Source: Curtobacterium pusillum (lineage in GTDB: Bacteria; Actinomycetota; Actinomycetes; Actinomycetales; Microbacteriaceae). From it: a stretch of 64,000 nucleotides of DNA. Both the position numbers and the translations under genes were made by a program. The notes beneath the pieces are model-generated. The model saw nothing but the letters and a program-made list of their open reading frames with translations. It did no database searches and was not told the origin of the DNA. Below are positions 43,564 through 52,647 of the stretch, in pieces. The stretch is from NCBI RefSeq assembly GCF_007680845.1, contig NZ_VEIY01000003.1, forward strand, positions 62,001 through 126,000, written 5' to 3'. Positions within the stretch are counted from its first letter, which is position 1. Every line of letters begins with the position of its first letter.

Positions 43564-43701
43564 ATGGTCCGGATCATGATCGGAGCGGCCGTCGGGCTGC
43601 TCCTCGCCACGACGGCGGGAGCAACGGTCTTCGTCGCGATCAGCCCGGACGTCGTCGCGTTGACCGCCGAGAACGACAATCCAGGTTATCCGCCGGAGTG
43701 A
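43564..43701 (+). CDS. Small single-pass membrane peptide (45 aa)
   Basis: A 45-residue frame beginning MVRIMIGAAVGLLLATTAG, one hydrophobic helix (about residues 4-27), then a short acidic tail ending NPGYPPE. ACGAGGAG precedes the ATG at good distance. It lies 96 bp after the kinase gene and carries the shared CGATTCT box. In size and shape it resembles DUF2613-type actinobacterial peptides, but that link is weak. Confidence 0.55.
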   Translation: MVRIMIGAAVGLLLATTAGATVFVAISPDVVALTAENDNPGYPPE

Positions 43702-43736
43702 TCAGGCGCACGGACCGCTCGACTCCGACGGCCCGA

Positions 43737-44411
43737 TCATCGTCTGTCCGTGGTCACCGGGTGCGTGCGACCTGCGTCCTCGTCCGACCGGCGGCGGTCG
43801 TGGCGACTCCGGAGTGCCCCGATCAGGACCGGGAGCACGGAGACGACGACGATGACGATCGACAGGACGTCGATGTTGTGGGCGACGAACGGGATCCCGC
43901 CGAGCAGGACGCCGACGAGTGTCATCGCGACGACCCAGGTCACACCGCCGACCACGTTCCACACGGTGAAGCGTCGCCAGTGGACCTTGGCGGTCCCAGC
44001 GGCGAGCGGGACGTACGTCCGGACAACGGGCACGAACCGTCCGAGCACCAGCGACAGCGCGCCGTACCTGGCGAAGAAGCTCTCTGCTTCGCGGAGCCGC
44101 GACGTCTTGAGCAAGCGGGCGTCGTCAGTGAAGAGTCGGCGGCCGAAGTCACGACCGAGCCAGAAACCGACCTGGTCGCCGAGGAAAGCGGCGACGACAC
44201 CGACGACGATGATCTGCCACGGGGTGACCCCCAGCGTGCTCGAGAGGATCGCCGCGGTCACGAGGAGGGAGTCGCCGGGCAGGAACGGGAACAGGACCCC
44301 GGACTCGATGAAGATGACGACGCCGATGCCGAGCAGGACCCACGGCCCGAAGGCGTGGAGGAGGGACGTCGCGTTGAAGAGGAAGATCGCGGCCGGGAGC
44401 ATCACGTGCAT
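43737..44411 (-). CDS. DedA/VTT-domain membrane protein
   Basis: A 224-residue DedA-family protein; members are proposed lipid scramblases/transporters acting on undecaprenyl phosphate or phospholipids. The family core is visible: FPFLPGDSLLVTAA, FLGDQVGFWLGRDFGRR, RFVPVVRTYVPLAAG and the WNVVGGVTWV helix. The C-terminus is basic and cytosolic. The AGAATCG box lies 38 bp upstream, between this gene and the DUF2127 stop. Confidence 0.93.
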   Translation of the reverse strand: MHVMLPAAIFLFNATSLLHAFGPWVLLGIGVVIFIESGVLFPFLPGDSLLVTAAILSSTLGVTPWQIIVVGVVAAFLGDQVGFWLGRDFGRRLFTDDARLLKTSRLREAESFFARYGALSLVLGRFVPVVRTYVPLAAGTAKVHWRRFTVWNVVGGVTWVVAMTLVGVLLGGIPFVAHNIDVLSIVIVVVSVLPVLIGALRSRHDRRRSDEDAGRTHPVTTDRR

Positions 44412-44437
44412 CCGGAGATCCTGACCTCGCCGTGGTC

Positions 44438-44455
44438 AGGATCCTCAAAGAATCG
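44438..44455 (-). promoter_or_regulatory. CGATTCT box upstream of the DedA gene
   Basis: On the minus strand CGATTCTTTGAG is followed 11 bp later by GATCCTGACC, again a possible direct repeat for an OmpR-type regulator. It sits in the 46-bp gap between DUF2127 and the DedA gene. Confidence 0.45.
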
Positions 44456-44457
44456 AC

Positions 44458-44991
44458 TCACCGTGTCGACGGATCAACGCGGCTCCGGACCACGGCCCGC
44501 CACGCACCCGCCAGCGTGTGGCCCCTGCGGTACTCCCGCCACGTCAGTGCGAGCAGGGCGGCGTCGACCACCGCGAGCAACGCCACACCGACACCGGGAG
44601 CGAGCACGAGCTCGACGAGCTGCAGCACGAGGAAGACCGCGAGCGCACCGATCGACGCGAGGAACCCGCGGCGACTGCCGCGCAGGAGTGCGAGGACGAT
44701 CGCGACCTTCACGGACCCGTGGAAGAGCAGGTACGCCGCGGCGAGGACGGTCCCGGTGGAACCGAGGTCGGCGACGCCGTTCGACAGCGCGGGCGCGAGC
44801 GCGTTGTCCGGGTCGACCGTGAGGAGCCAGTCGACGAGACGATCGGTGAGCACCACGAGCGCGTGCGGTCCGAACAGCAGCAGCGGGACCCCGGCGGCCA
44901 GCTCGACGACACCGCTGACGGCCTTGAAGAGGACGCCGAGGACGAACACGGCGTCGACGACCCGGCCGTCCCGACGCGTCACTCTGCCCAT
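44458..44991 (-). CDS. DUF2127-like membrane protein
   Basis: A 177-residue protein with four hydrophobic segments and the charged pattern of DUF2127 proteins: VFVLGVLFKAVSGVVELAAG at the N-terminus and a histidine in YLLFHGSVKVAIVLALL. The function is unknown. The start is the ATG at MGRVTRRDG; about 51 further open codons upstream overlap the ferric reductase gene. An AGAATCG box lies 28 bp upstream. Confidence 0.82.
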   Translation of the reverse strand: MGRVTRRDGRVVDAVFVLGVLFKAVSGVVELAAGVPLLLFGPHALVVLTDRLVDWLLTVDPDNALAPALSNGVADLGSTGTVLAAAYLLFHGSVKVAIVLALLRGSRRGFLASIGALAVFLVLQLVELVLAPGVGVALLAVVDAALLALTWREYRRGHTLAGAWRAVVRSRVDPSTR

Positions 44992-45018
44992 GACCCCGAG
45001 CTTCGGGCGTCGACTCAC

Positions 45019-45025
45019 AGAATCG
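45019..45025 (-). promoter_or_regulatory. CGATTCT box upstream of the DUF2127 gene
   Basis: CAGCCGATTCTGTGAG on the minus strand lies 28 bp before the ATG, in the 56-bp gap after the ferric reductase gene. It shares the CGATTCT core and flanking GAG with the neighbouring boxes. Confidence 0.45.
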
Positions 45026-45047
45026 GCTGAGGTGTGTGCTGCGCGGA

Positions 45048-46385
45048 TCAGAACGCGAACTCTTCCTGGTGGATGCGCCGTCGCGGAACGCCAGCGTCGA
45101 GCAGTGCTTCCCGCGCGGCGCGGGACAGGGCCGGTCCCGCGCACATGTAGACGTCCCGCACCGCCACGTCCGGCACGATCCGCCGGAGGTTCGCGGCCGT
45201 CATGGCGTTGACCGGATCACTCGAGGCGCCGACCAAGTACACGAGGTGCGCCGGTCGCCAGGCCGCGATCTCCTCGAGCTCCCGACGGAACAGGAGGTGG
45301 TCCTCGTGCGGTACGCGGTAGATCAGGGTGAGCGGGCCGCCGGTGAACCGCAGGCTCTCGAACAACGTCCGCATCGGCGTGATGCCGACACCGCCGGCGA
45401 TGAGCAGGACGCCCGTGCGGGTCCGCCGCCGCTCGGTCATCGCACCGTACGGCCCCTCGGCGATGACCGAGACGCCGGGACGGAGCTGCTGGACGAGACG
45501 AGTGCCGTCGCCGACCGCACGGACGGTCAGTCGGAGCCGACCGTCCCGGACCGGCGCGGACAACGAGAACGGGTGTGCGGCCGTCCAGGTCGCGGGAGTC
45601 AGGAACCGCCAGCGGAAGAACTGGCCGGGCTCCGCCTCGAGCTCCTCCAGGTGTGCGCCGCGGACCACGACACTGACCGTGTCGGGGCCTTCCCGGACGA
45701 GCCGCTCGACGCGGAGGCGGTGGCGGGCCGCCTGCAGCAGCGGGCTGATCACCCGGAACCGGATGAGCGCCGCGAACGCGAACGCGTAGACCAGGCTCCA
45801 GAGGACCTGGACCACGGGACGTCCGGCGAGGTCGGGTCCGGCGAGTTCATGGACGAAGGAGAGTGCGATCGCGAGGTAGGTGGTGAGGTGGATCGCGTGC
45901 CACGTCTCGTAGCGCATGCGACGGCGAGCAGCACGAGCGGACGTGATCCCGATGGCGACGAACAACGCCGTCGATGCGGTCGCCGCGACCAGACCAGGCA
46001 TGTCGAGGACCTGTGACGTCGCTGCCGGCAGACCGAGCGCTTGCGCCTGCGCCCACGCGAGCGTGGCGGCGACCCCGTGCACGAGCACGAGCACGAGGAC
46101 GAGCGGGCCGAGCTTCCCGTGCCATCTGGCCATGCGGTCGGCTCCGACACCGCTCTCGAGCGCAGGGATGCGCGCCATGAGGACGAGCATGACCGTCACG
46201 GCCCATCCAGCGAGGAGGCCCGCGAGGTGCGCGAGCAGCGCCGCGTTCACCATCAACGGTCGCGGCGCGTCGACGACGGCGAGTGCGCTGACGGCGACGG
46301 CGCCCGAGGCGGCGAGGACGAGCGCGGTCCCGGCTGTGACCGCTGCGTGTGGTAGCGGCCGCGCCTCACCGACCACCGCGACCAC
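45048..46385 (-). CDS. Ferric-reductase-like transmembrane flavoprotein
   Basis: A 445-residue protein with about six N-terminal membrane helices bearing four likely haem-ligand histidines (RWHGKLG, LVHGVAA, WHAIHL, FVHEL), then a ferredoxin-reductase-type FAD/NAD(P)H domain with HPFSLS and GGVGITPMR. It has no C-terminal 2Fe-2S domain. It should move electrons from NAD(P)H across the membrane to an outside acceptor, iron or another oxidant. It overlaps the small upstream gene by 20 bp. Confidence 0.9.
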   Translation of the reverse strand: MVAVVGEARPLPHAAVTAGTALVLAASGAVAVSALAVVDAPRPLMVNAALLAHLAGLLAGWAVTVMLVLMARIPALESGVGADRMARWHGKLGPLVLVLVLVHGVAATLAWAQAQALGLPAATSQVLDMPGLVAATASTALFVAIGITSARAARRRMRYETWHAIHLTTYLAIALSFVHELAGPDLAGRPVVQVLWSLVYAFAFAALIRFRVISPLLQAARHRLRVERLVREGPDTVSVVVRGAHLEELEAEPGQFFRWRFLTPATWTAAHPFSLSAPVRDGRLRLTVRAVGDGTRLVQQLRPGVSVIAEGPYGAMTERRRTRTGVLLIAGGVGITPMRTLFESLRFTGGPLTLIYRVPHEDHLLFRRELEEIAAWRPAHLVYLVGASSDPVNAMTAANLRRIVPDVAVRDVYMCAGPALSRAAREALLDAGVPRRRIHQEEFAF

Positions 46386-46692
46386 CCCGTCCGTCTGCGG
46401 TGCGGTCGAAACGGTCCGCCGGACCGGTGTCGACTCCGGTGCCAGCCCCGTCGTCCGACGGCGCGGGATCGGCTTGCACCTGCGGATCGGCCGGAGCTGC
46501 TGGCTGGACGGGCGACGTGGCCGGGGCGGTCACGCCGACGACGACGCCTGCGATGAGTGCTGATGCGAACACCGTCCCGGTGACGACCCGCGTGGTCGTC
46601 GACCAGGCACGGCGTGACATCGTGCGGCGGACGTCGAGCGGCGGCACCGCCACGGGTGGCGCCGGGATGGACTGCGTACTGGTGGCCTGCAT
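46366..46692 (-). CDS. Small membrane-anchored Pro/Asp-rich protein
   Basis: A 108-residue protein starting MQATSTQSIPAPP after GAAGGAAC. It has a cytosolic Pro-rich N-terminus, one membrane helix (about residues 40-60) and an extracytoplasmic tail rich in Pro, Ala and Asp ending TADGRGGRGGR. The function is unknown. It overlaps the ferric reductase gene by 20 bp and is presumably its partner or leader gene. The AGAATCG box is 109 bp upstream. Confidence 0.7.
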   Translation of the reverse strand: MQATSTQSIPAPPVAVPPLDVRRTMSRRAWSTTTRVVTGTVFASALIAGVVVGVTAPATSPVQPAAPADPQVQADPAPSDDGAGTGVDTGPADRFDRTADGRGGRGGR

Positions 46693-46800
46693 GGAGGCGT
46701 TCCTTCGGGAGGGTCTGACGAGACCACGGTCGGGACCGGCGCCTCGGTGGCGCCGTCCGCGTCTTCGTTCGTGTGCTCCCATGCCAAGTCCGCGGCGCTC

Positions 46801-46807
46801 AGAATCG
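46801..46807 (-). promoter_or_regulatory. CGATTCT box upstream of the ferric reductase unit
   Basis: CTGAGTCGATTCTGAG on the minus strand lies 109 bp before the ATG of the small membrane protein. The 12-mer AGAATCGACTCA is identical to that before the DedA gene. Confidence 0.4.
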
Positions 46808-47116
46808 ACTCAGCCGGGACGGCTCCCAGGCGGTCCTGGCCGAGTTCTTCGTGTGTTGATACCGAGCGGCGGCGGGGGAGCGGGCTCCGCTGGGCCGGTC
46901 GAGCTGGGGGTGGTAGGGAGGCGCGTTGCTCGGATCGCCACAGTGGCTTCGGCGAGGAACGGCAGCGCGGCGATGGCGACTGTGCTGAGGTCCGCTGCGA
47001 CGAGTTGGAAATCGTCCTGCTCACGGGGCAGCAACGATGCCGTGACGTCTTCGCGTGAGGTGCTGCCGGGCCGGGCGGAGCGAGGGAGCGCACCTTGCCG
47101 GGGCTCCGAGGCTTCG

Positions 47117-47144
47117 AGTTGACATAATATGCATTATCGGTCAT
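47117..47144 (-). other. dif: dif-like XerCD chromosome dimer resolution site
   Basis: Read on the minus strand, the 28 bp consist of an 11-bp arm ATGACCGATAA, a 6-bp centre TGCATA and an 11-bp arm TTATGTCAACT. Compared with the E. coli dif arms, the XerD-side arm matches TTATGTTAAAT at 9 of 11 and the centre matches TGTATA at 5 of 6; the inner ATAA/TTAT palindrome is conserved. It is non-coding, stands out as AT-rich in a high-GC region, and coincides with the strand switch of GGGGGAG motifs. Confidence 0.85.
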
Positions 47145-47155
47145 CACTCTGGGAC

Positions 47156-47656
47156 TCAGCGGGACCGGTCCGACCTACTCAAGGACTCTTGCGAAGCGAG
47201 GAACTCATGCGCCGCCTCACGCAGCAGATCTGGCAGTTCATCGGTCGACGGCTCGTCCCATGACGAGGCCAGTCCCACGAGGACTCCGATGCGATTCGAC
47301 ATCGGGTCGTTGTAGTACCTGCGGGCAAAGGCTCGGAGCACTGCGCTGTACTCGCGGACGTTGACCGGATCGACGATCAGGCTCCGGGCGACGTAGGTCA
47401 CGAACTCCTCCCTGTCAGCAGCGTCGTCGATGCCCGGGATCTGGAGTTCTCGCCGCAGATCGTCCGCCGCGGCGCGGAGCTCCCACTCGGGCGCTCGAAC
47501 GCTGAGTCCAGCAAGTGCAACGAGGGCCCCAGTCGCAGTGTCATCGTTGACGAGGTCCGCTGCCAACCGCGGAAGCTGCGGCAGGACCGCATCCGCATCG
47601 AACAGCGACCGCGTCAGAGCGATCACCAGCGACTTCGCTGCATCACGAGAAGCCAC
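47156..47656 (-). CDS. Hypothetical protein downstream of arsR
   Basis: A soluble, acidic, helix-rich protein of about 166 residues (from the GTG at VASRDAAKSLVIAL) with no recognised motif. The middle reads LQIPGIDDAADREEFVTYVARSL. It begins eight bases after the arsR stop on the same strand and may be cotranscribed; a start inside arsR (47695) is also possible. It ends just 12 bp from the dif-like site. Nothing in the sequence links it to arsenic. Confidence 0.55.
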   Translation of the reverse strand: MASRDAAKSLVIALTRSLFDADAVLPQLPRLAADLVNDDTATGALVALAGLSVRAPEWELRAAADDLRRELQIPGIDDAADREEFVTYVARSLIVDPVNVREYSAVLRAFARRYYNDPMSNRIGVLVGLASSWDEPSTDELPDLLREAAHEFLASQESLSRSDRSR

Positions 47657-47663
47657 CCCGAGG

Positions 47664-48014
47664 TCACGGCTTCCCGATGAGCCCGGCGACGGCATCGAGC
47701 GAGCCGTCCGCGATCGCGTAGTACGCCCACGTCCCACGCTTCGACCTCGTCAGGAAGCCGGCGTCGACGAGCACCTTGAGGTGGTGCGACACCGTGCCCT
47801 GCGACAGGCCGAGCGGTTCGGTGAGGTCGCACACGCACGCCTCGGCGTCCGCGTGGGCGGCGACCATCGACAGCAAGCGCAGCCGAGCGGGATCCGCCAG
47901 GGCCTTCAGCGTCTTGGCGAGGCTCTCCGCATTGGCAGCGCTGATGACCTCACCGGTCACCGGCGAGCAGCACGCCTGCAGATCCCTGATCGGGAGCATC
48001 TCGATCGTCGACAT
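47664..48014 (-). CDS. arsR: ArsR-family arsenic/metalloid-responsive repressor
   Basis: A 116-residue ArsR/SmtB winged-helix repressor with a helix-turn-helix around LGLSQGTVSHHLKVL and a Cys-rich CVCDL motif (Cys60, Cys62). The N-terminal Cys15-Cys16 pair (LQACCSP) sits where the arsenite ligands of the Corynebacterium glutamicum ArsR are found, so As(III) sensing is likely. The start at MSTIEMLP was chosen; 22 more codons are open into the operator. It is divergent from the Cys-rich peptide and arsC. Confidence 0.92.
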   Translation of the reverse strand: MSTIEMLPIRDLQACCSPVTGEVISAANAESLAKTLKALADPARLRLLSMVAAHADAEACVCDLTEPLGLSQGTVSHHLKVLVDAGFLTRSKRGTWAYYAIADGSLDAVAGLIGKP

Positions 48015-48045
48015 GCACTGATCCTGCCACATGCATTGACAGCCG

Positions 48046-48073
48046 TCGATGCTTTGCAGCACTCTTGCATCGA
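48046..48073. promoter_or_regulatory. ArsR operator candidate
   Basis: TCGATGC (48046-48052) and GCATCGA (48067-48073) form a 7-bp perfect inverted repeat with a 14-bp spacer in the arsR/arsC divergent gap. Further partial TGCAT and ATCGAT elements lie on each side (48012-48038, 48079-48084). Confidence 0.6.
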
Positions 48074-48097
48074 CACTCATCGATGGAGGGAGGGATC

Positions 48098-48172
48098 ATG
48101 GACACGCTCTGCACCGAGCTCGGCTGCCCGCCGGCGCTGCAGCAGGACTGCTGCGACACCGACTGCTGCTGA
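48098..48172 (+). CDS. 24-residue Cys-rich mini-protein in the arsenic operon
   Basis: A short frame of 24 codons begins MDTLCTELGCPP and ends QQDCCDTDCC, with six cysteines (5, 10, 18, 19, 23, 24). GGAGGGAGGG ends five bases before the ATG, one of the strongest ribosome sites in the window. It lies directly after the ArsR operator and 70 bp before arsC. The peptide could bind arsenite or metal like a tiny metallothionein, or act as a chaperone for an efflux pump. It was not compared with any database. Confidence 0.7.
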   Translation: MDTLCTELGCPPALQQDCCDTDCC

Positions 48173-48242
48173 CACCCATCGTCCGCCCCTGAGTGCACCA
48201 GGAGCGGACCCACCACCCCTGACCGCCAGACTCGAGGACCCC

Positions 48243-48644
48243 ATGACCGACCCCAAGCCAGCCGTCCTGTTCGTCTGCGTCCACAACGCCGGGCGCTCCC
48301 AGATGGCCAGCGGCTACCTGCGCCACCTCGCCGGCGACCGGATCGACGTCTTCTCCGCCGGCTCGGAACCCGCCGACCAGGTCAACTCCGTCGCCGTCGC
48401 CGCCATGGCCGAGGTCGGCATCGACATCGCTGGCATCGAGCCGCGGATCCTCACCGTGGACGACGTCCGCGCTGCCGACGTCGTCGTCACGATGGGGTGT
48501 GGAGACGCCTGCCCGGTCTTCCCCGGCAAGCGTTACGAGGACTGGGAACTCGCCGACCCGGCGGGCAAGGACCTGGAACAGGTCCGGCCGATCCGCGACG
48601 ACATCAGGGCCCGCGTCGAGCGGCTGATCAGCGAGACCCGCTGA
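48243..48644 (+). CDS. arsC: Arsenate reductase (arsenate-mycothiol transferase type)
   Basis: A 133-residue low-molecular-weight phosphatase-fold arsenate reductase. The P-loop CVHNAGRS carries nucleophile Cys12 and Arg18, and MGCGDACPVFPGKRYEDW with Cys86/Cys90 is typical of actinobacterial ArsC1/ArsC2 enzymes that transfer arsenate to mycothiol. The start is the ATG after CGAGGACC. No ArsB/Acr3 efflux gene is in the window. A CTGATCA/TGATCAG hairpin spans its stop. Confidence 0.94.
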   Translation: MTDPKPAVLFVCVHNAGRSQMASGYLRHLAGDRIDVFSAGSEPADQVNSVAVAAMAEVGIDIAGIEPRILTVDDVRAADVVVTMGCGDACPVFPGKRYEDWELADPAGKDLEQVRPIRDDIRARVERLISETR

Positions 48645-48658
48645 TCACGACTCACTGA

Positions 48659-48832
48659 TCAGGATTCGAGGTCGGCACCCGGGTCGCCGCTCGTGGGCAC
48701 GTCCTCCGCGTCGATCTCGAGTGCGGCTTGTTCGTCGCCCTGTTCCTCGAGCTGCTCGCGGTCGGTGTCCGGCTGCTCCGGCGCTTCGCTCTGGGTGGTC
48801 TCTTCGGCAGGGTCTGGCTGGCTGTAGCTCAT
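48659..48832 (-). CDS. Small acidic protein, unknown
   Basis: A 57-residue, highly acidic frame (MSYSQPDPAEETTQSEAPE at the start, SGDPGADLES at the end) with no hydrophobic segment, likely disordered. A ribosome site is not obvious. Composition and position between arsC and the UvrA-like gene are the only evidence. Similar acidic small proteins occur in related genomes as far as recalled. Confidence 0.45.
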   Translation of the reverse strand: MSYSQPDPAEETTQSEAPEQPDTDREQLEEQGDEQAALEIDAEDVPTSGDPGADLES

Positions 48833-48888
48833 GCGCTGCACCGTACGCCGGTCGACCTGCGCGAGCGTCCGGCGCTCACGCCGGCGGC

Positions 48889-51255
<2,367 letters not shown>

Positions 51256-51260
51256 GTCGA

Positions 51261-51719
51261 TCAGTGTAGCGACGCCCACCGACGGACGAGAGCGGGCAGT
51301 TCCGCGGGCTCGAACTCCTCGTCGGTGGCCTCGAGTTCGTCGGCGGTCCACCACCGGGAGCGCAGGATGTCGACCCGCTCGTCGTCGGTCCACTCCGCGT
51401 CGGACAGCACGAACCCGGTGGTCCGGACGACGTAGAACTCGGCGTGACCGCGGTCGTGGTCGGCGAGGTCCCACTCGACCGTGAAGTCCCACGACCACAC
51501 GGGCTCCCCCGGGTCGTCGATGACGATGCCGGTCTCTTCCCGGAGCTCGCGGATCGCGGCGTCGCGGTGGTCCTCCCCCGGGTCGACCCCGCCACCCGGC
51601 GTGATCCAGCGGTGGGCGCCGTCCGACGAGGGCGAGTTGGTGTCCATCAGGAACACGCGCCCCTCGGGGTCGAGCAGGATGATCCGGGAGGTCAGTCGGA
51701 GGCCGGGCTTCGCAGTCAC
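51261..51719 (-). CDS. NUDIX hydrolase
   Basis: A 152-residue NUDIX protein with an intact box, GGGVDPGEDHRDAAIRELRE followed by ETGI. The substrate is unknown. It lies five bases upstream of the UvrA-like gene on the same strand, so the two are probably cotranscribed. The pairing may reflect nucleotide-pool or DNA-damage functions (inference). Confidence 0.92.
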   Translation of the reverse strand: MTAKPGLRLTSRIILLDPEGRVFLMDTNSPSSDGAHRWITPGGGVDPGEDHRDAAIRELREETGIVIDDPGEPVWSWDFTVEWDLADHDRGHAEFYVVRTTGFVLSDAEWTDDERVDILRSRWWTADELEATDEEFEPAELPALVRRWASLH

Positions 51720-51729
51720 CCGCGCGACG

Positions 51730-52494
51730 CTACTCCTGGACGAAGCCGCTCACGTCGCCGACGAGCTTGGTGTGGTCGGCCGGGATCGACTCGACCGCGG
51801 CGAGGGCGATCTCGGCGGCGAACTCGGACACGCTGTAGAGCTTGCCCACGGCTTCCCGGCGACCCTCGATCGCGCCCGGGTTGAGCCGGTTCAGCAGCGT
51901 CGCGGTGATCGTGCCCTCGATCATGTCGCCGGAGACGACCACGAACTCGATGCCGGCTGCTTCCAGCTGCGGCACGAGCTCGCGGAGGGCGAGTTCCCCG
52001 GCCCGCTTGCTCTTCGCGACCGGGACGTACTCGTCCATGGTCTCGGCGGTCTCGACGAAGTGCGCCTGGTGGCTCGTCACGAAGACGACCCGCGAGCCGG
52101 CCGGCATGTGCGGCACCGCCGTCTGGAGCATGTCGACCTGGGCGTCGCGGTTGAGGCGGAGCGCGTAGTCCTCGCCGAGGCCGGACTCCATGCCGCCCGA
52201 CGCGTTGAGGACGAGGAGGTCGATGCCGCCCCACTCCTGGACGACGGTGTCCACCATGGCCTGGACCGACTCGTGGTCGGTGAGGTCCGCGCCGACCGCC
52301 AGGGCCGACCCGCCGGCCGCGACGACCTTCTCGGCGATCTGCTCAGCACGACGCGCCTTGTTGCGGTAGTTCACGACGACCTTCGCGCCCGCCTCGGCCA
52401 GGTACCCGACGGTGTCGGCACCGATGCCGCGCGACGAGCCCGTCACGAGTGCACGCTTGTCGGCGAGGGATCCGGGGGCGAGGGGGTTGGTCAC
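51730..52494 (-). CDS. SDR-family oxidoreductase with atypical active site
   Basis: A 254-residue SDR with cofactor loop TGSSRGIG and the region LLVLNASGGMES in place of the usual NNAG. Around the catalytic position the sequence is EYVPVAKSKRAGE, where Lys is not four residues after Tyr as in classical YxxxK, so its chemistry may differ or it may be non-catalytic. It is upstream of the NUDIX gene on the same strand. Confidence 0.88.
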   Translation of the reverse strand: MTNPLAPGSLADKRALVTGSSRGIGADTVGYLAEAGAKVVVNYRNKARRAEQIAEKVVAAGGSALAVGADLTDHESVQAMVDTVVQEWGGIDLLVLNASGGMESGLGEDYALRLNRDAQVDMLQTAVPHMPAGSRVVFVTSHQAHFVETAETMDEYVPVAKSKRAGELALRELVPQLEAAGIEFVVVSGDMIEGTITATLLNRLNPGAIEGRREAVGKLYSVSEFAAEIALAAVESIPADHTKLVGDVSGFVQE

Positions 52495-52647
52495 GTCGTG
52501 TTCTCCAGCTCTGGTTCGGCGGGTGGGCCGCCGTCGAGCCTACCAACCGCCTGAGCGGGGCCGGGGCCGGTCTGATATGTTGAACGGAGTTGTACCGGCA
52601 GTCGCGACGCAGCGAGCGGCCGCGCGCGACCGAGGGAGGGAGATCGC

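Larger units (their letters stand above)
46693..47155. other. 463-bp intergenic region containing the dif-like site
   Basis: No confident gene lies here. It contains one AGAATCG box (46801), one GGGGGAG (46874), a half copy of the dispersed repeat (46917-46925), and a minus-strand open stretch of 74 codons (46810-47034) that begins MLPREQDDFQLVAADLST but ends in Pro-rich low complexity and may be a gene remnant. An AT-rich 28-bp palindromic site is at 47117-47144. GC content is visibly lower than in the surroundings. Confidence 0.6.

Noticed and set aside
46810..47034. A 74-codon minus-strand frame beginning MLPREQDDFQLVAADLST.
   Set aside because: The first 40 residues look protein-like but the rest is Pro-rich low complexity and no good ribosome site precedes it. 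At most it is a gene remnant.
47100..47160. The AT-rich palindrome as an integrated-element attachment site or a TTGACA promoter.
   Set aside because: No integrase, transposase or flanking direct repeat was seen. Although TTGACA is present, the spacing to a -10 is wrong, and the dif arms plus motif polarity explain it better.
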